A stretch of DNA of 64,000 nucleotides from Alphaproteobacteria bacterium (GTDB taxonomy: Bacteria; Pseudomonadota; Alphaproteobacteria; JAAEOK01), in contig JAAEOK010000053.1 in NCBI GenBank assembly GCA_024244705.1, forward strand, positions 62,001 to 126,000, read 5' to 3'. The notes under the pieces were generated by a model. That model saw only the letters and a program-made list of their open reading frames with translations, was not told the origin of the DNA and made no database searches. Position numbers and translations under genes: made by a program. Of the stretch, positions 49,753 through 58,599 are shown in pieces. Position 1 is the stretch's first letter, and each line of letters opens with the position of its first letter.

Positions 49753-49919
49753 CGGTGCATCGGCTGTGGCATGTCGCGTCCCCGGTTCGGCTGCTGGGCT
49801 GTGTCTACAGCCTCGGGTGCGGCGCGCCAAGCCCGTTGGGCATTGGCCGATATCCACCGGCCGTGGCGCCGTCCACGGCCGGTGATGGCGATAATCGATT
49901 GGCTGGCCGGACCGCCGGG

Positions 49920-50258
49920 TTAGCGGTTCGAATGGTGATCGGTCAAGGCGCGTTCGCGGAGCCAGTAATCGACGCGCGCGTCGTTGCCCGGGCCCCACCA
50001 CGGCGACGGGCCCATGTGCCGCATCAATGCCCGGTCGTTAGCCGACCCGGCGAGACCCGACGCCGACGCGTCGTCGGCCGCCGAGCGACCTGGCGGCAGG
50101 CCGATGTCGTCGAGCAAACGGTCGTCGAGAGTCCGCGTCAGGGTAGCGACGACGCGGCGGCGGCGATGATGAAAATTCCACGAGTCCCAGGCCGTAGCCA
50201 TGCGATGAAAGAGCGACGTCAGAGCCTGCTCGGTATGGGTAGCGCTGATGTAGGCCAT
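49920..50258 (-). CDS. DUF1127 domain protein (longer type)
   Basis: Protein of 112 residues with the DUF1127-type arginine-rich helix RRRVVATLTRTLDDRLLDDIGL (about 33-54), between a variable N-terminus and a tail (GPSPWWGPGNDARVDYWLRERAL). GGAG lies about 8 bases before the ATG at 50258. It is divergent from a LysR regulator, a repeated pairing in alphaproteobacteria, so regulation by that LysR is likely. The function of the family is only partly known. Confidence 0.75.
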   Translation of the reverse strand: MAYISATHTEQALTSLFHRMATAWDSWNFHHRRRRVVATLTRTLDDRLLDDIGLPPGRSAADDASASGLAGSANDRALMRHMGPSPWWGPGNDARVDYWLRERALTDHHSNR

Positions 50259-50313
50259 CTCGCTTTCTCCACGTAAATGGTTGTGTTGTAAGAAATCTGG
50301 TCCCGATTATGGT

Positions 50314-50324
50314 ATTTGACAAAT
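50314..50324. promoter_or_regulatory. Palindrome ATTTG-A-CAAAT in the DUF1127/LysR divergent region
   Basis: A perfect five-base inverted repeat around one base in an AT-rich 116-base intergenic region (50259-50374). A second palindrome, AATAATTATT, follows nearby. Either could be part of the operator or promoter for the divergent LysR and DUF1127 genes; no strict T-N11-A box was identified. Confidence 0.3.
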
Positions 50325-50374
50325 GAATAATTATTATCTATTAAATCAAATTTATTGATGACGGTGAGATACCA

Positions 50375-51268
50375 ATGAACAGCCATCTTGAGAGCGACCT
50401 GCTGCGCACCTTCGTTGCCATCGCCGATAGCGGGAGTTTTACCCGGGCGGCGGAAACCGTGCATCGCACGCAATCGGCGGTCAGCATGCAGGTGAAGCGG
50501 TTGGAAGATGCGACCGGGACCTCGCTGTTCGATCGGGGAACCCGGGGCGTCAAGCTGACCGCGCCCGGTGAAAAACTCCTCGGCGATGCCCGCCGCATTT
50601 TGACCCTCATCGATCAAGCCGCGGCCTCGTTGCGCGGCGAGCCCCTTGAAGGCGCGGTGCGGATCGGCATACCGGCGGATTACGGCCCGACGATATTGCC
50701 CCGGGCGTTGGGCAATTTTGCCAAGAACAACACGGGCGTCGAGATCACCGTGAGGTGCGGCGCCTCGGCCGACCTCAACGCGGCCTTGTCCGACGAAGAG
50801 CTCGATCTGGTCGTGGTCTGGGAAGAAACGATCAGGGCCGGCAGCGAGGTCCTGCTCTACGATCCGACCGTGTGGGCGACATCGGAAAGCCATTGCCCCC
50901 ATGAACAGGATCCGATGCCGGTGGCACTGTACGAGCACGGGTGCTGGTGCCGCGACTGGGCGGTGATGACCCTCGATCAGCACCCCAAGGACTACCGCGT
51001 CGCTTACACCAGCGACAGCAGCGAGGGGTTGAAATCGGCGGTCAGCTCAGGCCTGGCGATCGCGCCGCTGTCGCGGCGGATGATACCGCCCGGATGCCGC
51101 GAGCTCACCAAGGAAGATGGGTTCTGGAACATCCTCGATTCGAACGTCGTCATGCGTCGCCGCAGCAATGTCCCGTCGCCGGTGTTGGAAGAAATGGCGG
51201 CGGCGATACGCGAGGCCTTTCAGGCGCCGCTCGCCGATGCCGATGTCGCCTTGAGCCAGGTCGGCTAG
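50375..51268 (+). CDS. LysR family transcription regulator
   Basis: Regulator of 297 residues. The N-terminal helix-turn-helix is LLRTFVAIADSGSFTRAAETVHRTQSAVSMQVKRLE (about 9-44, in two blocks), and the effector domain begins EGAVRIGIPADYGPTILP. It belongs to a group often annotated LrhA/HdfR-like in Alphaproteobacteria. It is divergent from the DUF1127 gene. Its last four bases overlap the convergent gene at 51265. Confidence 0.9.
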   Translation: MNSHLESDLLRTFVAIADSGSFTRAAETVHRTQSAVSMQVKRLEDATGTSLFDRGTRGVKLTAPGEKLLGDARRILTLIDQAAASLRGEPLEGAVRIGIPADYGPTILPRALGNFAKNNTGVEITVRCGASADLNAALSDEELDLVVVWEETIRAGSEVLLYDPTVWATSESHCPHEQDPMPVALYEHGCWCRDWAVMTLDQHPKDYRVAYTSDSSEGLKSAVSSGLAIAPLSRRMIPPGCRELTKEDGFWNILDSNVVMRRRSNVPSPVLEEMAAAIREAFQAPLADADVALSQVG

Positions 51269-51924
51269 CCGAACCGGTTCCAGGTCTTGGCGAGGGCCAG
51301 GCGGGCGGGGTTGAATTCTTCGTTCGACGCCGCGTCCATGCCTTCGCCATCCAACAGCGGAGCCACATGCTCGAGCACCGCGCGCACGGTCGCCCGCTGT
51401 TCGTCCGAGAGCAGGGCGACCAAATTGGCGTGCTTCTCGACGATGGCGCGTTCGGCCGACCTCGCTTCCGGGGTCGGGTTGCGCAACATCTCCTTGATGT
51501 CGTCGGGTACGTCCGGCATGTCCTTGACGAATTCGTACTGGTCGTCGAGGCTATGCGGCGACGGCGCGGTCAGGGTGAAGCAGAGCGAATCGGCGAAGCC
51601 GAACAGCCAATGATCGGTCCCCCGCGGATCCTGTCCTTCGAGGTCGAGCGCCATCCACAGAAACCCCGGTAAATAATAGGCCAAGCCTTCCGCCGTCATG
51701 AAGGCCGGGATCGCGTCGTGCGGCGCCTCATAGTCCCTCAGCAACTCTTCGAAAGCAATATCGCGCCAGTCCCGGTCACCGAACAATTCGGTTACCAGAT
51801 TACCCTCGTAACCGGTGCAGCCGGGGCGGGTGTGGGCGATCCGATCGGCACCCGGATGGCGCCGATCGGCAAACGCGCTTTCGATTCGGGCACGGAGTGT
51901 CGTTCCTTCGGACTGGTTCGCCAT
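51265..51924 (-). CDS. Hypothetical protein, DUF6714-like
   Basis: Soluble protein of 219 residues without a signal peptide. Segments such as DAIPAFMTAEGLAYYLPGFLWMALD and LVALLSDEQRATVRAVLEHV resemble the DUF6714 (immunity- or housekeeping-type) family pattern of a Y-LPAFL core and a C-terminal helix; the assignment is tentative. It converges on the LysR gene with a four-base overlap and lies 34 bases downstream of the yej operon end on the same strand. Confidence 0.7.
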   Translation of the reverse strand: MANQSEGTTLRARIESAFADRRHPGADRIAHTRPGCTGYEGNLVTELFGDRDWRDIAFEELLRDYEAPHDAIPAFMTAEGLAYYLPGFLWMALDLEGQDPRGTDHWLFGFADSLCFTLTAPSPHSLDDQYEFVKDMPDVPDDIKEMLRNPTPEARSAERAIVEKHANLVALLSDEQRATVRAVLEHVAPLLDGEGMDAASNEEFNPARLALAKTWNRFG

Positions 51925-51958
51925 CAGGAAGTCCTTTCGGGCCTTGGCCCCTGCTCGT

Positions 51959-53587
51959 CTATGTGCTTACCACGCCGGATTCGTCGGCTTCCAGGTGGAA
52001 GGCGGCGGCGAACAGCGCTTGGGTATAGGGTTGCTCGGGGTTGTGGAAGATCTTGTCGGCCGGACCCTGTTCGACCACCCGGCCGTCCTTCATCACCAAA
52101 ATATAATGGGACATGGCGCGCACCACCTTGAGGTCGTGGCTGATGAACATGTAGGCCAGGTCGTGGCGATCCTGCAAAGCGCGCAGCAGATCGACGATTT
52201 GCGCCTGCACCGACATGTCGAGTGCCGAGGTCGGCTCGTCGAGGATGATGAATTTGGGCTTGAGGATCAGCGCGCGCGCGATCGCGATGCGCTGACGCTG
52301 GCCGCCGGAGAATTCGTGCGGATAGCGATGCCGAGATTCGCGCTCGAGGCCGACCTCTTCCAGCGCCTCGATGATCAACCGGTCGCGCTCGGTCTCGGTG
52401 CGGCCGATGTCGTGCACCTTCAAACCCTCGGCAACGATCTGCCCGACCGACATGCGCGGCGACAACGATCCGTAGGGATCCTGGAATACGACCTGCATTT
52501 CGCGCCGGTAGGCGCGCATCGCCTTCGACGTGAGCCCTTGGATGTCGTGGCCGAGGAAGCGGATCGGACCGTCGCTCCCGATCAGGCGTATCAGGCCGAG
52601 GCCGAGCGTGGTCTTGCCGGAGCCGCTTTCGCCGACGACACCCAGTGTCTGGCCCTCGCGGATGTCGACGCTGATGCCGTCGACCGCTTTGACATAGTCC
52701 ACGGTACGTCGAAGCACGCCGGCCTTGATCGGGAAATACACCTTTAGGTCCTGCGCGGCCATGATCTCCGGCGCATCCGGGCGCGGCGCCTGGGGCTCGC
52801 CCTTGGGCTCGGCGGCCAGCAGGCGCTGGGTATAGGCGTGCTGCGGATTGTCGAAAATGGCGGCGGTCGCTCCCTGCTCGACGATCCGCCCCTCCTGCAT
52901 CACGCTCACTTGGTCCGACATCATCCGCACGATGCCGAGGTCGTGGGTGATCAGCAGCAGGGTCATGCCGAGTTCGCGCTGCAGGTCCTTGAGGAGCTTG
53001 AGGATCTGGGCCTGGATGGTGACGTCGAGCGCGGTCGTCGGTTCGTCGGCGATCAACAAGTCGGGCTCATTGGCCAGCGCCATCGCGATCATCACCCGCT
53101 GCCGCTGGCCACCGGACAGTTCGTGCGGGTATGCGCCCAGGCGATTGCGCGCCTGCGGCAGGCCGACCAGGTCGAGCAGCTCGAGCGTGCGTGCGCGCGC
53201 CGCCGCCGTATCGAGCCCCTTGTGGATGAACAGGATCTCGTTGATCTGTTTCTCGACCGAATGAAGCGGATTGAGCGACGTCATCGGCTCTTGGAAAATC
53301 ATCGCGATCTGATTGCCGCGTATCTTGCGCAGGGTGTCCTCGGGCGCCGACAACAACTCCTCGCCATTGAAAAATATCTCGCCCGTCGGGTGGCTGGCCA
53401 ACGGGTAGGGCAACAGTTTCAAGACCGACAACGCGGTCACCGTCTTTCCCGACCCGCTCTCGCCGACGAGCGCCACGGTTTCGCCGCGGCCGATTTCGAA
53501 CGAGATATGGTCGACCGCCGGCACCGCGCGTTCGCCCTTGCCGAAATGGACGGACAGGTCGTTGACCCGAAGCAGAGTCTCGGTCAC
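51959..53587 (-). CDS. yejF: YejF, ABC transporter ATP-binding protein with two ATPase domains
   Basis: Fused ATPase of 542 residues. Each half has a Walker A (GESGSGKTVTALSVL and GESGSGKTTLGLGLI), an ABC signature (ELSGGQRQRVMIA and EFSGGQRQRIAIA) and a Walker B/H-loop (LLIADEPTTALD with THDLG; FIILDEPTSALD with SHDLK). It powers uptake by the YejBE permease of oligopeptides or microcin C-like molecules. The GTG at 53587 has AGGAGG upstream and follows yejE by four bases. A longer frame to 53647 lies inside yejE. Confidence 0.92.
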   Translation of the reverse strand: MTETLLRVNDLSVHFGKGERAVPAVDHISFEIGRGETVALVGESGSGKTVTALSVLKLLPYPLASHPTGEIFFNGEELLSAPEDTLRKIRGNQIAMIFQEPMTSLNPLHSVEKQINEILFIHKGLDTAAARARTLELLDLVGLPQARNRLGAYPHELSGGQRQRVMIAMALANEPDLLIADEPTTALDVTIQAQILKLLKDLQRELGMTLLLITHDLGIVRMMSDQVSVMQEGRIVEQGATAAIFDNPQHAYTQRLLAAEPKGEPQAPRPDAPEIMAAQDLKVYFPIKAGVLRRTVDYVKAVDGISVDIREGQTLGVVGESGSGKTTLGLGLIRLIGSDGPIRFLGHDIQGLTSKAMRAYRREMQVVFQDPYGSLSPRMSVGQIVAEGLKVHDIGRTETERDRLIIEALEEVGLERESRHRYPHEFSGGQRQRIAIARALILKPKFIILDEPTSALDMSVQAQIVDLLRALQDRHDLAYMFISHDLKVVRAMSHYILVMKDGRVVEQGPADKIFHNPEQPYTQALFAAAFHLEADESGVVST

Positions 53588-53591
53588 CGCC

Positions 53592-54644
53592 TCATCCCTC
53601 CTGGAACGTTTTGCGCGGGTCGAAGGCGTCGCGCACACCCTCGCCAATGAAGATCAGCAGGCTCAGCATGACGGCGATGACGAAGAACGAGGTCAGGCCG
53701 AGCCACGGCGCTTGCAGGTTGTTCTTGCCCTGCTGCAGCATCTCACCGAGGGAGGCCGAGCCGGCGGGCAGGCCCAAGCCGAGAAAGTCGAGCGCGGTCA
53801 GGGCGGTAATGCCGCCGCTGAGCACGAACGGCATGAAGGTCAGGGTGGCGACCATGGCATTGGGCAGGACGTGGCGGAACATGATCACGGAGTTGCCGAT
53901 ACCGAGCGCGCGGGCGGCACGGACATAGTCGAAATTGCGCGCGCGCAGGAACTCCGCCCGGACCACACCCTCCAGCGTCATCCAGCTGAACAGCAGCATG
54001 AACCCCAGCAGCCACCAGAAGCTCGGCTGGATCAGGCTGACCAGGATGATGAGCAGGAACAATTGCGGCATGCCGCCCCACATTTCGATAAACCGCTGGA
54101 ACAGCAGATCGGTCCAGCCGCCGAAATAACCCTGCACCGCGCCGGCGGCGACACCCAATACCGAGCTGAACGATGTCAGCACGAGCCCGAACAGCACCGA
54201 AATGCGGAAGCCGTAAATCAGCCGCGCTGTCACATCGCGTCCCTGGTCGTCGGTACCGAGCCAGTTTTGCGCCGACGGCGGCGACGGCGCGGGCGTCGGC
54301 AGTTGGTGGAGAATGGTGTTGTAGCTGAAGGGGATCAGCGGCCACAGGATCCAGCCGTTCTCCTCGATCAGATCGACGACCTCGGGATCCGAGTAGACCG
54401 CCTCGGTCTCGAAGAACCCGCCGAAGGTGGTCTCCGGGTAGGCGGCGAAAATCGGGTAGTAGTAGGCGCCGTCATATTCGACCAGAAGCGGCTTGTCGTT
54501 GGCGATGAATTCGGCGAACAGACTGAGCACGAACAGAATCATGAAAATCCACAGCGACCAGAAGCCCCGTTTGTTGGCGCGGAAGTTCCGCAACCGGCGT
54601 GCGGTGAGCGGCGTGATCCCGAGGCCGAGGAAGGTTTCCCGCAT
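53592..54644 (-). CDS. yejE: YejE, ABC transporter permease
   Basis: Inner membrane permease of 350 residues of the OppC-like type. The N-terminal TPLTARRLRNFRANKRGFWSLW leads into the first membrane segment; a large periplasmic loop includes NWLGTDDQGRDVTARLIYG, the DppC-family hallmark, and the C-terminal part carries the EAA-type loop with LRARNFDYVRAARALGIGNS. It pairs with YejB. The gene follows yejB with a 6-base gap. Confidence 0.93.
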   Translation of the reverse strand: MRETFLGLGITPLTARRLRNFRANKRGFWSLWIFMILFVLSLFAEFIANDKPLLVEYDGAYYYPIFAAYPETTFGGFFETEAVYSDPEVVDLIEENGWILWPLIPFSYNTILHQLPTPAPSPPSAQNWLGTDDQGRDVTARLIYGFRISVLFGLVLTSFSSVLGVAAGAVQGYFGGWTDLLFQRFIEMWGGMPQLFLLIILVSLIQPSFWWLLGFMLLFSWMTLEGVVRAEFLRARNFDYVRAARALGIGNSVIMFRHVLPNAMVATLTFMPFVLSGGITALTALDFLGLGLPAGSASLGEMLQQGKNNLQAPWLGLTSFFVIAVMLSLLIFIGEGVRDAFDPRKTFQEG

Positions 54645-54650
54645 CGCCGT

Positions 54651-55763
54651 TCAGACCTCGCGGCTTTCGAAATCGATGCGCGGATCGACCAGGGTATAGG
54701 TGATGTCGGTCAGCAATTTGACCAGCAGGCCAAGCAAGGTGAAGAAATAGACCGAAGCGAACATGATCGGATAATCGCGATTGATCACCGCTTCGAAGCC
54801 GAGCAGACCGATGCCGTCGAGCGAAAAGATGATCTCGATCAACAGCGAGCCGCCGAAAATGATGGCGATGAAGGCGCCCGGGAAGCCGGCGATAACGATC
54901 AGCATCGCGTTGCGGAAGACATGCCCGTATAGCACCCGGTGCTCGGTCAGGCCCTTGGCCCGCGCGGTCAGCACGTATTGCTTGTTGATCTCTTCGAGGA
55001 ACGAATTCTTGGTCAGCATGGTCAGGCCGGCAAAGGCGCCGATCGTCAATGACACCACGGGCAATACCATGTGCCACAGGTAATCCGTGATCTGGTGGAA
55101 CCAGTCGAGGTCGTGCCAGTTGTCGGAGACCAGCCCACGCAAGGGGAACCAGTCGAGATAGCGCCCGCCGGCAAAGACCACGATCAGGAAAATGGCGAAC
55201 AGGAATCCCGGGATCGCGTTACCGACGATGATGACGCCGCTGGTCCACAGGTCGAACCGCTGGCCGTCGCGCACTGCCTTGGCGATACCCAGAGGGATAC
55301 AAATCGAGTAGGTCAGCAAGAATGTCCAGGCGCCGATCGAAATCGATACCGGCAGCCGCTCCAGCACCATGTCGACGACACTTTGATCGCGGTAATAGCT
55401 GGTGCCGAAATCGAAGGTCGCATAGTTGCCGATCATCAGCACGAAGCGTTCCAAGATCGGCTTGTCGAAACCGAACTGCTTCTCGATTTCCTTGATGATC
55501 TCGGGGTCGAGGCCTTGGGCGCCCCGATACTTGCTCTGGCTCGCCTCGCGCCCGGAAGGGCGTTCCGATTGGGTGCCGCCGGTGTCGCCGCCGACATTGC
55601 CGCTGATCCGCGCGGTAGCGTCGACCGACTCGCCCTGGATCTGGGCGATCAGCTGTTCGACCGGCCCGCCCGGAGCGACTTGAACGATGAAGAAGTTGAG
55701 CACCATGATCCCGAACAGAGTCGGGATGATCAACAGCAACCGGCGGATGATATAGGCGACCAT
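54651..55763 (-). CDS. yejB: YejB, ABC transporter permease
   Basis: Inner membrane permease of 370 residues of the OppB-like type: MVAYIIRRLLLIIPTLFGIM at the N-terminus, a long insertion loop rich in charged residues (about 50-95), ILERFVLMIGNYATFDFGTSY, and the EAA loop TARAKGLTEHRVLYGHVFRNA. It forms the channel with YejE. It follows yejA by 42 bases. Confidence 0.93.
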   Translation of the reverse strand: MVAYIIRRLLLIIPTLFGIMVLNFFIVQVAPGGPVEQLIAQIQGESVDATARISGNVGGDTGGTQSERPSGREASQSKYRGAQGLDPEIIKEIEKQFGFDKPILERFVLMIGNYATFDFGTSYYRDQSVVDMVLERLPVSISIGAWTFLLTYSICIPLGIAKAVRDGQRFDLWTSGVIIVGNAIPGFLFAIFLIVVFAGGRYLDWFPLRGLVSDNWHDLDWFHQITDYLWHMVLPVVSLTIGAFAGLTMLTKNSFLEEINKQYVLTARAKGLTEHRVLYGHVFRNAMLIVIAGFPGAFIAIIFGGSLLIEIIFSLDGIGLLGFEAVINRDYPIMFASVYFFTLLGLLVKLLTDITYTLVDPRIDFESREV

Positions 55764-55805
55764 CGAAGGCCTATCGGCTCCTAAACTGGATAGTCCGAGC
55801 CCGGG

Positions 55806-57641
55806 CTAGCTTCTTCTTCGGCGTGAAGTCAGCGCCGCTTCCTTTTCCTTGTCGACCCACCAGGTGTTGATCGCCGTACCGCGGATTGTCAGCTCTTCCG
55901 GCCGGTCGAACTTGTTCCAATATACCATCCGGTTGTAGGGGATGTGCCAGTGCGGGATGACGTAGTGCCCCCACAACAAGACGCGATCCAGCGCGCGCGT
56001 GCGGTTCACCAGCGATTCACGATCCGGCGCCGAAATCACCAAATCGATCAGCTCATCGACGACCGGGTCGTTGATCCCTGCAACGTTGCGACTTCCCCTG
56101 GTGTCGGCGGCGCCAATGCCCCAGTAATCCCGCTGCTCGTTTCCCGGCGACAGCGACTGACCCCAGACCATTACCATCATGTCGAAATCGAAATCGTCGA
56201 CGCGGTTTTGATATTGACTGGTATCGACGCGGCGGATCTCGGCGTCGATTCCAAGGCGCTTCAAATTTTGCACGAAGGGCAGAGCAATCTTTTCCCAGGT
56301 TGGTTGAACGATGAGAATCTCGAAAGTCATCGGCTCGCCGGTCTCGACATTGACCAGCTTGCGGTCGCGTATCTCCCAGCCCGCTTTCTTGAGCAGGTCG
56401 ATTGCCGTCTTCAGGTTGGCACGAATACGCCCGTCGCCGCCGGTCTCCGGCGGCAGGTACTCGGCGGTGAACACCTCGTCCGGTATTTGGCCGCGGAATT
56501 TCTCCAGGATCACCAGTTCATCGCCCGTCGGCAGTCCGGAGGAAGCGAGCTCGGAATTGGAGAAGTAGCTCTTGGTCCGGGTGTACTGGCCATAGAACAA
56601 GTTCTTGTTGGTGGTCTCGAAATCGAACGCGTAGGCCAGCGCTTGGCGCACCCTTGGATCCTTGAAAATATCCTTACGGGTGTTGAACACGAACCCCTGC
56701 ATTCCGGTCGGCAATTTGTGGGGTACGGATTCCACGACCAATTCGCCTTTCCCGACGGCCGGGGTGTCATACGCCGTCGCCCAGTTCTTGGCCGAGTTCT
56801 CGGCGCGGTAGTCGAACTCGCCGGCCTTGAATGCCTCGAGTGCGACCGTCGCGTCCCGATAATAGTCGTAGATGATGCGGTCGAAATTATCCTGGCCCCT
56901 GGCGACCGGAAGATCCTTGGCCCAGTAATCGTCATCGCGGACATAGACAATCGAACGGCCCGGATCGACCGAGTCGACTCGATAGGGGCCGCTACCCAGA
57001 GGCGCTTCCAAAGTCGTCTTCTCGAACTCCTTGCCCTCCCAATACGCTTTCGACAGCACCGGGAGTTCGGCGACGATCAACGGCAGTTCACGATTCTCGC
57101 CGTCGTCAAAGGTGAATCTGATGCGCTGCGGTCCCAGGACTTCCGCCGCAACAACGTTGTGATAGTAGGCGCGATAATGGGGATGCCCTTTGAACTTTAG
57201 CGTGTCGAAGGTGAAGGCGACGTCCTCGGCGGTAATCTGCGTGCCGTCATGGAACCGCGCTTCGGGGCGCAGATTGAATATGACCCAGGACCGGTCCTCG
57301 GGCGTCTCCATCGATTCGGCGACCAACCCATAGCGTGTAAAGGGCTCGTCGGACGATGCAACCGTAAGCGTGTCATATACATTGCCGAGTCCGGCCGCCG
57401 GCACGCCACGCAGGGTGAACGGATTGACCGTATCGAAGGAGCCGCCGGCGGTGCCCAGCCGCAGCGTGCCGCCCTTGGGCGCGTCCGGATTGACGTAGTC
57501 GAAATGGGTAAAGTCGGGGCCATATTTGACGTCGCCATGCATAGCGATGCCGTGAACCGGTTCGACCTCCTCCGCCTCGGCGGCGGAAAACGATCCGAGC
57601 AGGAACAGGGCGGCGATCGGGGCTACGACAAGGGCACGCAT
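55806..57641 (-). CDS. yejA: YejA, extracellular solute-binding protein family 5
   Basis: Periplasmic peptide-binding protein of 611 residues. A signal peptide (VVAPIAALFLLGSFSAAEA) precedes HGIAMHGDVKYGPDFTHFDYVNPDAPKGG (in two blocks), the characteristic YejA opening, and SBP_bac_5 features such as TITAEDVAFTFDTLK-like QITAEDVAFTFDTLK and LAYAFDFETTNKNLFYGQY. It delivers oligopeptides to YejBEF. First gene of the four-gene yejABEF operon. Confidence 0.92.
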   Translation of the reverse strand: MRALVVAPIAALFLLGSFSAAEAEEVEPVHGIAMHGDVKYGPDFTHFDYVNPDAPKGGTLRLGTAGGSFDTVNPFTLRGVPAAGLGNVYDTLTVASSDEPFTRYGLVAESMETPEDRSWVIFNLRPEARFHDGTQITAEDVAFTFDTLKFKGHPHYRAYYHNVVAAEVLGPQRIRFTFDDGENRELPLIVAELPVLSKAYWEGKEFEKTTLEAPLGSGPYRVDSVDPGRSIVYVRDDDYWAKDLPVARGQDNFDRIIYDYYRDATVALEAFKAGEFDYRAENSAKNWATAYDTPAVGKGELVVESVPHKLPTGMQGFVFNTRKDIFKDPRVRQALAYAFDFETTNKNLFYGQYTRTKSYFSNSELASSGLPTGDELVILEKFRGQIPDEVFTAEYLPPETGGDGRIRANLKTAIDLLKKAGWEIRDRKLVNVETGEPMTFEILIVQPTWEKIALPFVQNLKRLGIDAEIRRVDTSQYQNRVDDFDFDMMVMVWGQSLSPGNEQRDYWGIGAADTRGSRNVAGINDPVVDELIDLVISAPDRESLVNRTRALDRVLLWGHYVIPHWHIPYNRMVYWNKFDRPEELTIRGTAINTWWVDKEKEAALTSRRRRS

Positions 57642-57809
57642 ACGCTTTCGTCCTTCTGGCGGCGGTCACGTGGCGCGCAAGCTATCGAATTTCGGCGGCG
57701 GCGGCAAAGAGACAATGCCGCGGCGCTCCCGCCCGCGCGCATACCGTTTTATAGCTAGGCTAGGCTCGGGCCGGAGTCTTGTCCGAAATTAGGCGAAATT
57801 GGGGCGATT

Positions 57810-58589
57810 CTAACCTCGAAGCTCGGCCAGAACGGCGTCATGGATTCGGACATCGCCGACGACACACATGCGGCCATCCGAATGCAAGTCCAGCGCCGTG
57901 CCCGACCAGTCGCTGATCACGCCGCCGGCGCCTTCGACCACGTTGATCAGAGCGCAGAAATCATAAGGTTTGAGGTTGGCCTCGACGACGATATCGACGA
58001 AACCGAGGCTGAGCACGCCATAGCCGTAGCAGTCGTAGCCGTAGCGGGTTCGTTTGACCGACCGGCTGAGGCGGTCGAAGGCGGTGGCCTCGGTGGCGCC
58101 AAACAGCTGTGGCGAGGTCGAGGTCAGGGTCGCCGCGTCAAGGCTTGCGCAAGGGCGGGTCGAGATCGGCGCCCCATTGAACGTCGTCCGCTGGCCGGCG
58201 ATACCCAGCCACCGTTCGCCCAGGATCGGCTGATCGATGACGCCCAACACCGGGCGGCCGCGGTGGAGGAGGGCGATCAGGGTGCCGAACAGCGGCACGC
58301 CGCTGATGAAGGTCTGGGTGCCGTCGATCGGATCGATCACCCACAGGTATTCGGCGTCGAGGCCGTGCTGCCCGTGTTCCTCGCCGAAGATGCCGTGGTC
58401 GGGGCATTCGGCGGTCAGGATATCGCGGATCGCGGCCTCGGCCTCACGATCGGCGACGGTAACCGGAGAGGCGTCCGATTTTTCTTCGATGGCGAGGCCG
58501 GTGCGGAAATAGCGCCGGATAACCGCACCGCTGGCGTCGGCGAGCCGGCCGGCAAGCGTCACGTACGCATCCGGAACGACGGCAGCCAT
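57810..58589 (-). CDS. Inositol monophosphatase family phosphatase, HisN-like
   Basis: Mg-dependent phosphatase of 259 residues. Metal ligands are E70 (GIFGEEHG), D86 and D89 (VIDPIDGTQTF), and a later D in VVEGAGGVISDWSG. TVADREAEAAIRDIL and the 259-residue length fit the histidinol-phosphatase (HisN) branch, which completes histidine synthesis in many alphaproteobacteria; inositol monophosphatase is the alternative. The ATG at 58589 is 10 bases after the cytochrome stop. Confidence 0.85.
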   Translation of the reverse strand: MAAVVPDAYVTLAGRLADASGAVIRRYFRTGLAIEEKSDASPVTVADREAEAAIRDILTAECPDHGIFGEEHGQHGLDAEYLWVIDPIDGTQTFISGVPLFGTLIALLHRGRPVLGVIDQPILGERWLGIAGQRTTFNGAPISTRPCASLDAATLTSTSPQLFGATEATAFDRLSRSVKRTRYGYDCYGYGVLSLGFVDIVVEANLKPYDFCALINVVEGAGGVISDWSGTALDLHSDGRMCVVGDVRIHDAVLAELRG

Positions 58590-58599
58590 CGGTGTTTGC

